Under the pieces are notes generated by a model. The model was not told the DNA's origin, made no database searches, and worked only from the letters and a program-made list of their open reading frames with translations. A program made the translations under genes and the position numbers. This document shows positions 26,153 through 34,336 of a stretch of DNA of 64,000 nt, piece by piece. The stretch's first letter is position 1. Each line of letters starts with the position of its first letter. This stretch comes from Candidatus Zixiibacteriota bacterium (GTDB lineage: Bacteria > Zixibacteria > MSB-5A5 > JAABVY01): positions 23,766 through 87,765 of the forward strand of contig DSEQ01000001.1 of NCBI GenBank assembly GCA_011056555.1, in the 5' to 3' direction.

Positions 26153-28312
26153 ATGCGCAGATTATTTATTTTATTTTTCATGCTATGCTTGATTATCACG
26201 GGATGCTCCGGCAATGACTCTTCGGGACCATCAGATAATGACCATGACAACCTCTTAGCCTCGGCAACGATAGGAAGCGAGGGCGGCACTCTTTCAAGCG
26301 ATGATATCTCGATCGAAATCCCCTCCGGATCCCTCGACATGGCCACTGAACTCAACTTATATTTGTCAGGAAGCGGAGAACCATTTGCGGAACAGGGAGT
26401 ATCGCCTTTATTCAGGCTCGAGGGTTTACCACAGGGCTTTGATGGGAATCTTCATATTGCAATCAGATATGATGGGGTGCTTAATGCGGAGAGCTTCATT
26501 GCCATGGGTGAGGAGTTTTATCTGGTCGAAGATGATGATTCCGGCTCTGTGTACAGTCTCTTCCAGGCTGCCGATTCCTCAGGATTTTTACTTGGCGATA
26601 TTCCTGTGATCAGCCCCGATGCGAGAACTCATGGAAAATTGAATGCTGTTTCCGATGGCGCCGGGCTGATTATATATCTGCTTGGTGTGAGCGATTACCT
26701 GACTCTTCAGGATGGCGATTTCAGGATTCGATATCCGCGAATATTGCAGGAGAATGCGGAACAATTGAAGCTCTTCCTGGATCAGGCTTTAAATACCATA
26801 GAATATATGCAATTCCAGATTCCCGATGAGAACACAACGCTGCCGATTAATGTGCTCATCCGGGAGAAGTCTTTGGGAAGTTTTGCGCAATATATCCCCA
26901 GAGAAGCGCACTCTTACTATACCGATAACCAATACACATCGATAGAGGTCCGCGAACAGGATATGGGTACAGCCGATTATCCTGAAATGAAACTTGATAT
27001 CGGGAATGAGCTCTATCTGCTTGTCGCCGCAATGCACAACAGGAGCACGCTTGACAGACTGCCGCTGTCATGGTTTGACTATGCCGGGAGCACATGGTTT
27101 CAGTGTTTCATGTCCGCCGATCCCGATACCTTCGTTCCGGATTTGTATCTTGAAAATTCAACCTGTTTACTGGATTCGTTTGATATGCGTCCCGCCGCAC
27201 CAGAATATCAGCATCTGCTTCACGGCCGGGGCATGGGCGCCTTCATCAAATTTATGTACTCACGATTCGGACCCAGTGTTCTGCCATATATATACGTCGA
27301 ACGTAAAGAGCATGAAATATCAGCGTGGAGAACAATCTTCGGGAATTATGTCACTGTCATAAATCAGCCGCATGCCCAATGGTATCCGGCCTTTATCAAG
27401 CAATTGATAAATGAAGAAATTTACGATCTTGGCGGTCAGCTCTCCTCGCGTTTGCTGGATAAGACTTATCACGAATACGACATCGATTCAGATGCTAATC
27501 AGAACGCCACTTTTCCGTTCGGGGCAACCGCCCTCGAATCCAAAATATTCAAATTCGGGCTGAATAATCCGGATTTCGCCGATGGTGATCAGCTGCAAAT
27601 TACTGTCTATGATAAGAGCATGCTGGCCGACAGTATGCATCTGATTGTCTTTAAGAGAAAAGGTACAGCAGTGGAGTACATCGGGGATGGCTCCAGCGTT
27701 ATTGTCGATAGCATTCTGGGACTCCAGCAGGATGGCTGGGATATTTTTGCTGTTGCAGTTAATTCAATCGCCGGAAGCTTGAATGACGCTACCGAATATG
27801 ATTATTACCTGAATATTGAGGTTAAAGAAGCGCCGAGCATAAATATTGCTCGCGTCGTCATAAACGTTATAGTAGATGCCTATTTCAGGGATTCGGGTGA
27901 CACTTCCTATCTAAAGCCTGATTTTAATCTATATTGGGTTGCGACCGGAACTACCACAGGAAATACATTCGAGGGCGATATCGATATGGTGCATGATAAC
28001 GGCGCTATACCTACCGGTACCATGACCGTGACATTTGACCCGGATACCTACAGCATATTGTATTTCGACGCTTCCGCCACTGTCGATGATGCCTCTTTCG
28101 ATTGGGAACACTGGGATATCTCTGGCGGTAATCTTAGCGGGAGTTATTTTGATGAGACGATAACAGCTCAGGCGGCTGGCCCCAACACCTTCAAATACAT
28201 AACCGGCTTGAATTACCGCTGGGAGAGCAGCATGGATTGGCACGAGATATACTTATTTGAATGTTCTTCCGGAAGTTTAATCGCGATTACACTTTACACA
28301 CAGGACTATTGA
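26153..28312 (+). CDS. Large lipoprotein with N-terminal ZU5-like domain
   Basis: 719 aa. The lipobox IITGC puts Cys near residue 18, followed by an S/D-rich linker. Residues about 37-70 (ATIGSEGGTLSSDDISIEIP, then SGSLDMATEL) match the ZU5-type motif common in secreted proteins. The middle region (about 180-450) has helical stretches like surface hydrolase-like proteins but no HExxH zinc motif. The C-terminal third is beta-rich (Ig-like or lectin-like). No family is recognised for the whole protein. The start at 26153 is preceded by CGGAGGACG. A cell-surface role is inferred. Confidence 0.6.
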   Translation: MRRLFILFFMLCLIITGCSGNDSSGPSDNDHDNLLASATIGSEGGTLSSDDISIEIPSGSLDMATELNLYLSGSGEPFAEQGVSPLFRLEGLPQGFDGNLHIAIRYDGVLNAESFIAMGEEFYLVEDDDSGSVYSLFQAADSSGFLLGDIPVISPDARTHGKLNAVSDGAGLIIYLLGVSDYLTLQDGDFRIRYPRILQENAEQLKLFLDQALNTIEYMQFQIPDENTTLPINVLIREKSLGSFAQYIPREAHSYYTDNQYTSIEVREQDMGTADYPEMKLDIGNELYLLVAAMHNRSTLDRLPLSWFDYAGSTWFQCFMSADPDTFVPDLYLENSTCLLDSFDMRPAAPEYQHLLHGRGMGAFIKFMYSRFGPSVLPYIYVERKEHEISAWRTIFGNYVTVINQPHAQWYPAFIKQLINEEIYDLGGQLSSRLLDKTYHEYDIDSDANQNATFPFGATALESKIFKFGLNNPDFADGDQLQITVYDKSMLADSMHLIVFKRKGTAVEYIGDGSSVIVDSILGLQQDGWDIFAVAVNSIAGSLNDATEYDYYLNIEVKEAPSINIARVVINVIVDAYFRDSGDTSYLKPDFNLYWVATGTTTGNTFEGDIDMVHDNGAIPTGTMTVTFDPDTYSILYFDASATVDDASFDWEHWDISGGNLSGSYFDETITAQAAGPNTFKYITGLNYRWESSMDWHEIYLFECSSGSLIAITLYTQDY

Positions 28313-28387
28313 GCGGATTCATGTCCCGCTATAATCCCCGTTTTTTTCGCTTGCTTATCGCCTCTTGAGCTATTATTTACATGAATC

Positions 28388-29107
28388 ATGGCCGGGAAGC
28401 TGGAAAATAAGATCGCACTTGTAACCGGGGCGAGCAAAGGTATCGGCAGAGCGACTGTCGAACTTTTTGCTGAACATGGCGCCGAAGTATTCTGCCCGGC
28501 ACGATCTATCGATAAACTGGAAGAGCTTAAATCCAGCCTGGAAAAGAAGGGCGCCAAAATTCATATCAAACAAACCGATCTTGGAAAGCCCTCTGATATT
28601 AATGAGCTCTTCAGGTTCATCTCAGCTAACGCCGAACACCTTGACACTGTAGTCAATGCCGCCGGGACATTCAAACGGGGGCGAATCGACCAGATCGCCG
28701 AATCCGATTTTGATGAAATCATTAACATCAACCTGAAAGCAGCATATCTGATATGTCAGCACGCCATACCATTGCTGTTAAAGTCCGGAAACGGAACTAT
28801 CGTAAACATATCATCTCTTTCAGGATGTTTCGGCCTGCAGAAGTTTGACGGCTTCGGGCCCTATGATATCTCCAAATACGGCCTCTGGGGCCTGACCGAG
28901 ATTCTGGATGTCGAATTGAAAGAAAAAAACATCCGTGTAAACCAGATTTCCCCCAGCGGGGTCGATACGGAAATGCATTACCGGGCCTTCGGGCCGGAAT
29001 CAAATCCCCCGCTCACTCCTCGGGATGTCGCCCGGGTGGTATTGTATCTCGCATCTGATGAATCCGCACCACTATCCGGGGAAAATCTGAGGCTTTTTGG
29101 TAAATAG
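28388..29107 (+). CDS. Short-chain dehydrogenase/reductase, first gene of a pterin-like operon
   Basis: 239 aa Rossmann-fold SDR. Cofactor motif TGASKGIG (near 14-21), NAAG, catalytic Ser in VNISSLSG and YDISK (YxxxK). Arg in PARSIDKL after strand 2 suggests NADP(H) preference. Four nt separate its stop from the next gene. In this operon with PTPS and FolE2 it could be a sepiapterin-reductase-like enzyme reducing the pterin side chain; otherwise a generic ketoreductase. Confidence 0.8.
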   Translation: MAGKLENKIALVTGASKGIGRATVELFAEHGAEVFCPARSIDKLEELKSSLEKKGAKIHIKQTDLGKPSDINELFRFISANAEHLDTVVNAAGTFKRGRIDQIAESDFDEIININLKAAYLICQHAIPLLLKSGNGTIVNISSLSGCFGLQKFDGFGPYDISKYGLWGLTEILDVELKEKNIRVNQISPSGVDTEMHYRAFGPESNPPLTPRDVARVVLYLASDESAPLSGENLRLFGK

Positions 29108-29110
29108 CGC

Positions 29111-29989
29111 ATGTCCAATCAGGTCGACTGGTCAAGAGCATTTAAATTCAAGGGCGAAGATAAGTACTTCAATTTATCCGTTCTCTGGATTTTCTACTAC
29201 CCCTATGCCATACGGTTTTTCTATTATCTCAGGGTTCATCCGCACTTTGTGCTTTCGCTTGCTATAATTCTCGGACTGGCATCGAGCGCATTCCTGTGGT
29301 ATGATAAACTGATCGTTGCAGCAATACTCCTGCATTTACGGGATGTTTGTGATGCCTCGGACGGTTCGCTGGCCAGGTTGCGGGGGATGACCTCACGGGT
29401 TGGCCGATTTATGGATTCACTAGGTGACATGCTGGTTCTAACGATCTTGATTGCTGTTATTGCAATTGAAGCCTATACATCTGTGGACAGCAGCATTTAT
29501 ATAATCCTCGGTATATTGACGTGGTTCAGTCTGTTCATTCAATGTTCCTACTTCAACTATTATCAGCTCAAGTACGCCGAAAGCATAGAGGAACATCTCG
29601 GGGCAAGGCTGGAAGAAAAAAAGAAGGATGACAGGGATAGTCGGACGGTGGGAATATTGAGACTGTTATACAGGGCGCTGTATAGCTGGCAGGATATGCT
29701 CATAAAACAGATCGACAGGCTTTCAATTTCAATATTAAGCATTTATCCCGGCTTCAATCAGGACGACTGGTACCGTGATAAAGGGTTTCTGACCTTGAAT
29801 TCGCTCCTGTGCTTCGGGACACATATATTTGTTTTTTGTTTGTGTTTCATTTTCGGAAACCCGGCGCTTGCTTTATTCATTATAACTGTATTATTTAATA
29901 TATACTTTTTCGCGTTGATGGCCGGGCGGATCATAATTTATAAATTCAGGCTGGCCGGGGAAAGATCGAAAAAAATAACAGGACATTGA
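29111..29989 (+). CDS. CDP-alcohol phosphatidyltransferase
   Basis: 292 aa membrane enzyme. The family signature D-x2-DG-x2-AR-x8-G-x3-D-x3-D is clear in DASDGSLARLRGMTSRVG followed by RFMDSLGD (about residues 82-107). Several hydrophobic helices flank it, and the last two fill the C-terminus. It transfers a phosphoalcohol from CDP-alcohol, as in phospholipid head-group synthesis; which alcohol cannot be read. Its tight placement inside a pterin-like operon is unexpected. It overlaps the PTPS region by a few bases if the TTG start there is used. Confidence 0.85.
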   Translation: MSNQVDWSRAFKFKGEDKYFNLSVLWIFYYPYAIRFFYYLRVHPHFVLSLAIILGLASSAFLWYDKLIVAAILLHLRDVCDASDGSLARLRGMTSRVGRFMDSLGDMLVLTILIAVIAIEAYTSVDSSIYIILGILTWFSLFIQCSYFNYYQLKYAESIEEHLGARLEEKKKDDRDSRTVGILRLLYRALYSWQDMLIKQIDRLSISILSIYPGFNQDDWYRDKGFLTLNSLLCFGTHIFVFCLCFIFGNPALALFIITVLFNIYFFALMAGRIIIYKFRLAGERSKKITGH

Positions 29990-29991
29990 AA

Positions 29992-30408
29992 ATGAAGGTC
30001 TCTATAACACGTAAGGCTCATTTCACATCCGGACACCGTCTCTATAACCCGGACTTCTCGGACGAGGAGAACAGGCGCATATTCGGGCCCTGCTCCAATC
30101 CCAACGGGCATGGTCATAATTATGTGCTGGAGGTCACGGTCACCGGCGAGCTCGATCCCGCCACCGGTATGATAATGAACCTCAAGGAGTTAAAGAATAT
30201 AATTAACGAGCATATAATTTCCCGGTGTGATCATAAAAACTTCAGCGTTGATGTCGATTTTACCCGGGATATTATTCCCACCGCCGAGAATCTGGCCAAG
30301 CGGATTTTTGAAGTACTGGATTCCAAACTTCCCGATGGAACACTGCAGCGTATTAAACTGTTTGAAACCGAAAACAATATAGCAATTGCTGAAAGAGGAG
30401 ATGGCTAA
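29992..30408 (+). CDS. 6-pyruvoyl-tetrahydropterin synthase (eukaryote-like PTPS)
   Basis: 138 aa from ATG 29992 (a TTG at 29986 also fits). Zinc histidines are in SGHRL (H15) and the HGH pair in PCSNPNGHGHNY, with catalytic C34 spaced CxxxxxHGH as in animal PTPS, rather than CxxxHGH as in QueD of queuosine synthesis. The DH of the charge relay is in RCDHKNF. It would convert dihydroneopterin triphosphate to 6-pyruvoyl-tetrahydropterin. It is next to FolE2, which makes its substrate, and flanked by SDR genes. If the motif reading were wrong it would be a QueD paralogue. Confidence 0.8.
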   Translation: MKVSITRKAHFTSGHRLYNPDFSDEENRRIFGPCSNPNGHGHNYVLEVTVTGELDPATGMIMNLKELKNIINEHIISRCDHKNFSVDVDFTRDIIPTAENLAKRIFEVLDSKLPDGTLQRIKLFETENNIAIAERGDG

Positions 30409-31266
30409 ATGATAGATGTGCAGAACAGAAAAGATAACCGCAATATCAGTATTGACCGGGTCGGTATAAAGAACATCAAATACCCGATCACTCTTCGCGA
30501 CAAACATAAGGACCTTCAGCATACAATCGCAAGTGTTAATCTTTATGTCGATCTGCCGCGCGAATTCAAGGGAACACATATGTCCCGCTTTGTCGAGGTC
30601 CTGACCGAACACCACCAGGAAATTGATATCAGAAATATAAAGGGCATTCTGGAGGAGATCAAAACCAGGCTGAAAGCCAAAACCGCTCATCTGGAACTGA
30701 CCTTCCCCTATTTTATCGAGAAGAAAGCACCGGTTTCAGGCCAGAGTGCAATGCTCGATTATAACTGCACTATCGAGGCTGTGGCCAATGGTTCGGAGGA
30801 TATAAAACCCGCCATCACAGTCGAGGTGCCGGTGACCACATTGTGTCCCTGCTCGAAAGAAATATCCGAGCGCGGCGCGCACAACCAGCGTTCGGTGGTG
30901 ACTCTCAAAGTCCGCGTTAACCAGTTTATCTGGCTGGAAGAGCTGATTCATATAGTCGAGCATTCCGCTTCTTGCGAACTCTTCCCGCTTCTCAAACGCG
31001 AGGATGAGAAATATGTCACCGAGGAGGCCTACGATAATCCAGCCTTTGTTGAGGATGTGGTCAGGAACATCACCGAGAAGCTTCAGGATGATGAGCGTAT
31101 CGACTGGTTCAGTGTCGAATCCGAAAATCAGGAATCGATTCACAATCATAATGCTTACGCCCAGATCGTTCGCAACCTCCGGGCCGAACGCTTTAATGAT
31201 GAGAAAGCTCGTGAAATCGCTCGTAAGAAAGAGCCGAATGAGGTCGAAAGCGAGGTCGATGCCTGA
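30409..31266 (+). CDS. folE2: GTP cyclohydrolase I type 2 (FolE2)
   Basis: 285 aa, typical of FolE2 (COG1469). It begins with the conserved region VGIKNIKYPITLRDK, has HTIASVNLYVDLP and KGTHMSRFVE, and carries the metal-site cysteine/histidine segment TTLCPCSKEIS then RGAHNQRS. It converts GTP to 7,8-dihydroneopterin triphosphate, the entry step for folate and tetrahydropterins. The ATG follows the PTPS stop directly and the stop overlaps the next SDR start (TGATG), so translation is coupled. Confidence 0.94.
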   Translation: MIDVQNRKDNRNISIDRVGIKNIKYPITLRDKHKDLQHTIASVNLYVDLPREFKGTHMSRFVEVLTEHHQEIDIRNIKGILEEIKTRLKAKTAHLELTFPYFIEKKAPVSGQSAMLDYNCTIEAVANGSEDIKPAITVEVPVTTLCPCSKEISERGAHNQRSVVTLKVRVNQFIWLEELIHIVEHSASCELFPLLKREDEKYVTEEAYDNPAFVEDVVRNITEKLQDDERIDWFSVESENQESIHNHNAYAQIVRNLRAERFNDEKAREIARKKEPNEVESEVDA

Positions 31267-32003
31267 TGTCAGACCTACTTAGAGACAAAGTTGTCCTTGT
31301 GACCGGCTCTAGCCGCGGACTGGGTAAGACCATTGCCAGACGTTATCTTGAGGAAGGCGCGAGAGTAATAATCACCAGTCAGCAATCGGATGAGCTCGAT
31401 CAGGCTGCGGAAGAGTTGAAGCGGGCCTCGGATCAACTTAGAAAAGTCGTGGCGGATATAACAGATGACTCTCAGGCCAAGAAACTTGTCGACAGCGCAA
31501 TCCAGGAATTCGGACAGATAGATATTCTCATAAATAATGCCGGTGTATTCAAAGGCGGCGAAATTGATCAGATGGACGTCAAGGACTTCGAGCTGACATT
31601 CAATGTCAATGTCAAGGGCGCATTTCTGGTCACCCGTCATGCTGTGGCGCAGATGAAGAAGCAGAAGTCGGGGCAGATTGTAAATATCTGCTCGATCGGC
31701 TCCAAGCTGGGCATGGAAAAGCTCTCGGCCTACTGCGCCTCCAAGGCTGCTCTTGCTCGTTTCGGCGACAGCTTAAAAGCCGAGCTCAAACCGTATAATA
31801 TTCGGGTCACCAATGTCATGCCGCACGCCATGAACACGATGGGCAAGAATATCGATCCGGATTCCGACGACCGCCGTAAGATGATTGAACCCGATGATGT
31901 CGCCGATGCCATTATTGCGATAACTTCAGCGGAAGATTATGTTCAGTACCAGGACATAACGATCTTCCCCAAGTCCACAAAACTGACCAAGACAGAAGAA
32001 TAA
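31266..32003 (+). CDS. Short-chain dehydrogenase/reductase, last gene of the operon
   Basis: 245 aa SDR with TGSSRGLG (near 14-21), NNAGVF, VNICSIGS and YCASK catalytic residues. TGSSRGLG and the basic-residue-poor loop after strand 2 (ITSQQSDE) leave cofactor choice open. It ends the operon; the following 250 nt hold palindromic repeats. Function is probably pterin side-chain or ketone reduction, by context only. Confidence 0.82.
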   Translation: MSDLLRDKVVLVTGSSRGLGKTIARRYLEEGARVIITSQQSDELDQAAEELKRASDQLRKVVADITDDSQAKKLVDSAIQEFGQIDILINNAGVFKGGEIDQMDVKDFELTFNVNVKGAFLVTRHAVAQMKKQKSGQIVNICSIGSKLGMEKLSAYCASKAALARFGDSLKAELKPYNIRVTNVMPHAMNTMGKNIDPDSDDRRKMIEPDDVADAIIAITSAEDYVQYQDITIFPKSTKLTKTEE

Positions 32004-32066
32004 ATTCTTCAAGTGCCCATAAATTTCGTGTGCGAAGTAACTCCCATACTCCGTGGAAAATCGTAG

Positions 32067-32115
32067 GTCAAAAGTCTGTGACTTTTGACATCGTCAAATC
32101 TCAAAGAGATTTGAC
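32067..32115. repeat. Tandem perfect hairpins (GTCAAAAGTC and GTCAAATCTC)
   Basis: GTCAAAAGTC-tgt-GACTTTTGAC (32067-32089) and GTCAAATCTC-aaa-GAGATTTGAC (32093-32115) are two perfect 10-bp stems with 3-nt loops in tandem. The outer edges AGGTCAAA/TTTGACCT also pair, so a single larger fold is possible. No T-run follows. Placed 60-110 nt beyond the pterin-like operon. Confidence 0.5.
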
Positions 32116-32175
32116 CTCATAACATAAGTCAAACCTTTTTAGGCTACCGATAATTGATTATTTTTATTATATGTC

Positions 32176-32217
32176 GCGCAGGGTCTTGCCTCGACTTGTC
32201 TAGGTGTGACCCTGCGC
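32176..32217. repeat. GCGCAGGGTC inverted-repeat element, copy 2
   Basis: Same 10-bp arms as 11945-11986 with an unrelated 22-nt loop of equal length. Sits in the spacer between the pterin-like operon and the convergent OsmC gene. Confidence 0.7.
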
Positions 32218-32252
32218 AATTCTGGTCGTCAGATACTGGAGAGCCAACCCGA

Positions 32253-32819
32253 TTAGCGGCCGTTCGAAATGGTAACCGGAACCGGATTGGAGAGCATATC
32301 CAGCACAGGCGAGGTCTTCTTGACATGTGCCCAGAGTTCCTCGACCTTTTCCGGCGGAGCATCACAGTCCACACGATATTTCAGATTGATATCCTTGTAG
32401 CCCGGACGGACCTGGTCCGAAAGCCCTAGGAAACCATGCAGATCCATCTTCCCCTCAAGGTCGAACTCGAGATTCTTGACATTGATACCCTGAGCCGCGG
32501 CATTGTAAGAAAATCCCACTGCCAGACACGATGCCAGCGCATGAAGCACCGATTCAACTGCATTGGGGGCCTTGTTAGAGCCGAGTAATACCGGCGGCTC
32601 ATCACCGTCCATAACAAACTCTCTGCTCCGGGACTTATCTTCCTGCCCTGCGCCATAAAAGCCCTTTATCATGGTTTGGGAATAGCCCCCATCGAGCCAT
32701 TTAGTCGAGGCGCGGAAATTGAACTGTGCCAGTTCCGGGTTCTCCTTGATAGCGTTGATAGTATCAACAAGCTGTTCGACATTTACACCGTTGGGATAAG
32801 TTTTCTCTTTAGTGGACAT
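32253..32819 (-). CDS. OsmC/Ohr-family protein
   Basis: 188 aa from ATG 32819 (GGAGAGAA upstream); the frame extends to 32930, but the extra residues look non-coding. The C-terminal half has PPVLLGSNKAPNAVESVLHA and LASCLAVGFSYNAA, holding one of the peroxidatic-type cysteines; typical OsmC proteins reduce organic hydroperoxides. The second cysteine is in YRVDCDAPPEKVEELW. The N-terminal about 60 residues are an extra region. It stands alone and converges on the pterin-like operon. Confidence 0.8.
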   Translation of the reverse strand: MSTKEKTYPNGVNVEQLVDTINAIKENPELAQFNFRASTKWLDGGYSQTMIKGFYGAGQEDKSRSREFVMDGDEPPVLLGSNKAPNAVESVLHALASCLAVGFSYNAAAQGINVKNLEFDLEGKMDLHGFLGLSDQVRPGYKDINLKYRVDCDAPPEKVEELWAHVKKTSPVLDMLSNPVPVTISNGR

Positions 32820-33051
32820 ATTCTCTCCTGTTTTTAATGGTGAACAAAAAAGCGGGCGACAGATGCTGGTTATCGCCCGTGTTTTAATCTTGTAATTGAA
32901 ATCCCGGCCTGATGGTTCCCGTATGTCCATATTTTTAAATGGATACGGGAGTTTCCCGTCCAGAATGCGGGATATCGTTGCGAGAATGAAAACCCCGGGC
33001 GTTGCGGAAACGTATTGTTAATTAGTATTCATTGGTATTGAGGAGGATATT

Positions 33052-33411
33052 ATGGGATTGGTTATTCTTGAGGAACTTCCCAGGATCGTTATCGCGGACG
33101 GGATTAATGGCAAGGCCGTGACAGCCGGTACGATGACTGTTATGCATGTCAACCTGGATAAGGGCGCGATCGTTCCGGAGCATTCACATTACCATGAGCA
33201 GGTCGTGAATGTTATCGAGGGTGAACTGGAGCTCACGGTCGATGGCGAGAAGTTCAGTTTAACGGCGGGTAAGGTTATGGTTCTGCCGCCCAACATCGTG
33301 CATTCAGGGCGGGCGAAGACCGAGGTGAGGGTGATCGATGTGTTCCATCCGGTGCGGGAGGATTTCGCCGGTTCAGATTTTGGCGGATACAGCCAATCGG
33401 ATGCCGATTGA
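33052..33411 (+). CDS. Small cupin-domain protein
   Basis: 119 aa single cupin barrel. Motif 1 is VPEHSHYHEQVVNVIEG (His, His, Glu metal ligands, HxHxHE-like) and motif 2 is VLPPNIVHSG. The start has GAGGAGG about 6 nt upstream. Substrate is unknown; small cupins of this kind can be isomerases, dioxygenases or sensors. A monocistronic unit followed by the convergent gene's terminator. Confidence 0.82.
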   Translation: MGLVILEELPRIVIADGINGKAVTAGTMTVMHVNLDKGAIVPEHSHYHEQVVNVIEGELELTVDGEKFSLTAGKVMVLPPNIVHSGRAKTEVRVIDVFHPVREDFAGSDFGGYSQSDAD

Positions 33412-33421
33412 TATGGCTGAT

Positions 33422-33448
33422 AAAAAAACCCGCCGGTAAATGACGGGC
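33422..33448 (-). terminator. Rho-independent terminator of the small membrane protein gene
   Basis: On the minus strand a CCCGTC/GGCGGG stem (one G-U pair) is followed by seven T (33428-33422), 30 nt beyond the stop of the 33478-33735 gene. Confidence 0.75.
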
Positions 33449-33477
33449 TTAATCTCTGGTACTGGGCAATCGTCCTC

Positions 33478-33735
33478 TTAGACCGGTGTTGTCTTGGCGA
33501 GCTTGGTCAGGGCCTGTCTTGCTTCCTCGAGACGTTCTCGCAGGGACACAATTTCCTCTTCCATTTGTTCAGTCTGGCTGGCTCTCTTTTTGATCAATAC
33601 CCTGAACAAGAGCCCCAGCGAAACGAGCATAAACATTATCGCGTTTGCACTGCGGAAGACCTGTCCATAGTTGAATATGCTGTCGAGCAAAGCCATAACA
33701 CCCAGGGCAAATAGAATCATACACCATACAAGCAT
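33478..33735 (-). CDS. Small membrane protein with coiled-coil tail
   Basis: 85 aa. Two hydrophobic segments (about residues 3-20 and 30-48) are followed by a basic KKRAS and a heptad-like coiled coil, EEEIVSLRERLEEARQAL, to the end. ATTACAATG with AAGGAG upstream gives the start. No family recognised. A terminator downstream confirms it as its own transcript. Confidence 0.6.
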   Translation of the reverse strand: MLVWCMILFALGVMALLDSIFNYGQVFRSANAIMFMLVSLGLLFRVLIKKRASQTEQMEEEIVSLRERLEEARQALTKLAKTTPV

Positions 33736-33948
33736 TGTAATCTCCTTAGCGGCATCAGATTTTTGGAATCATAGACCTATTTTTATATCGGCTGTTTAGA
33801 TTAATAATATACTTTTTTTGATTGGATTAGAAACCGGCCATAAATGGCGGGTCACCAATATTGATATCATAACGAATCCCGTCATTGCGAGGAGCCCCGA
33901 CATTGCCGAGGGCGACGTGGCAATCTCATATTTTCGATGCAGAAATCG

Positions 33949-34030
33949 TAGGGCAGGTTCCCTGCGAACCTGCCAACGCTGAAAACGAGGTCAATAATGA
34001 AATAGGCAGGACCACAGGGGTCCTGCCCTA
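33949..34030. repeat. Paired-hairpin repeat bounded by TAGGGCAGG/CCTGCCCTA
   Basis: Left hairpin GCAGGTTC-cctgc-GAACCTGC and right hairpin GGCAGGACC-acag-GGGTCCTGCC inside outer arms TAGGGCAGG and CCTGCCCTA. The left hairpin recurs at 8298-8316 after leuD. Confidence 0.55.
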
Positions 34031-34106
34031 CCTCTTATAGCTCGTGCGCGGCCATGTCGGGTCAGATGGAGTACGTCCTCGTGCGGCGCTTCTTTTGAGT
34101 TAGTGG

Positions 34107-34130
34107 GCGGCGTACCTCCCGGTGCGCCGC
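34107..34130. repeat. REP-like palindrome, copy 2
   Basis: GCGGCGTACCTCCCGGTGCGCCGC; arms GCGGCG.ACC/GG.GCGCCGC. Same family as 14485, 45494, 46426 and 59559. Confidence 0.6.
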
Positions 34131-34154
34131 GAGTGAGGAATTTTGTTTCCTATG

Positions 34155-34309
34155 TAGTGAGTTTGTATTTAGGAGCAACATAGCAGGATGCCCGGCTAAA
34201 TCAGTCAGGCGCCTGACCTTCGGCCCACATTTCATGTGGGGTACCAGTTAGTTTACATTTAAGAACAACACAGCAGGATGCCCGGCTAATCCCATGTTTT
34301 CATGTGGGG
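34155..34309. repeat. Direct repeat of about 44 nt with CCCACAT palindromes
   Basis: Two copies of a unit with a near-identical 3' half, AGCAGGATGCCCGGCTAA, and related 5' half (TTTAGGAGCAACAT versus TTTAAGAACAACAC) at 34155-34199 and 34244-34288, 89 nt apart. Each is followed by a CCCACAT/ATGTGGG-type hairpin (34224-34240 and 34291-34309). The reverse complement of the first hairpin and its GGTACC flank is at 45577-45598. Confidence 0.55.
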
Positions 34310-34336
34310 TATAGGTGAATTATTAGGAAATAATAA

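Larger units (their letters stand above)
33736..34336. other. 600-nt gene-free repeat cluster
   Basis: No coding region seen. It holds at least five repeat copies: a CGTCATTGCGAG half element (33890-33927); paired hairpins bounded by TAGGGCAGG/CCTGCCCTA (33949-34030); a REP-like palindrome (34107-34130); two 44-nt direct repeats (34155-34199 and 34244-34288); and CCCACAT palindromes (34224-34240, 34291-34309). It marks the left border of the AT-rich nuclease-like islet. Confidence 0.6.

Noticed and set aside
34155..34310. Direct repeats as a CRISPR-like array
   Set aside because: Only two copies of about 44 nt with an imperfect match, an 89-nt period and no cas genes.
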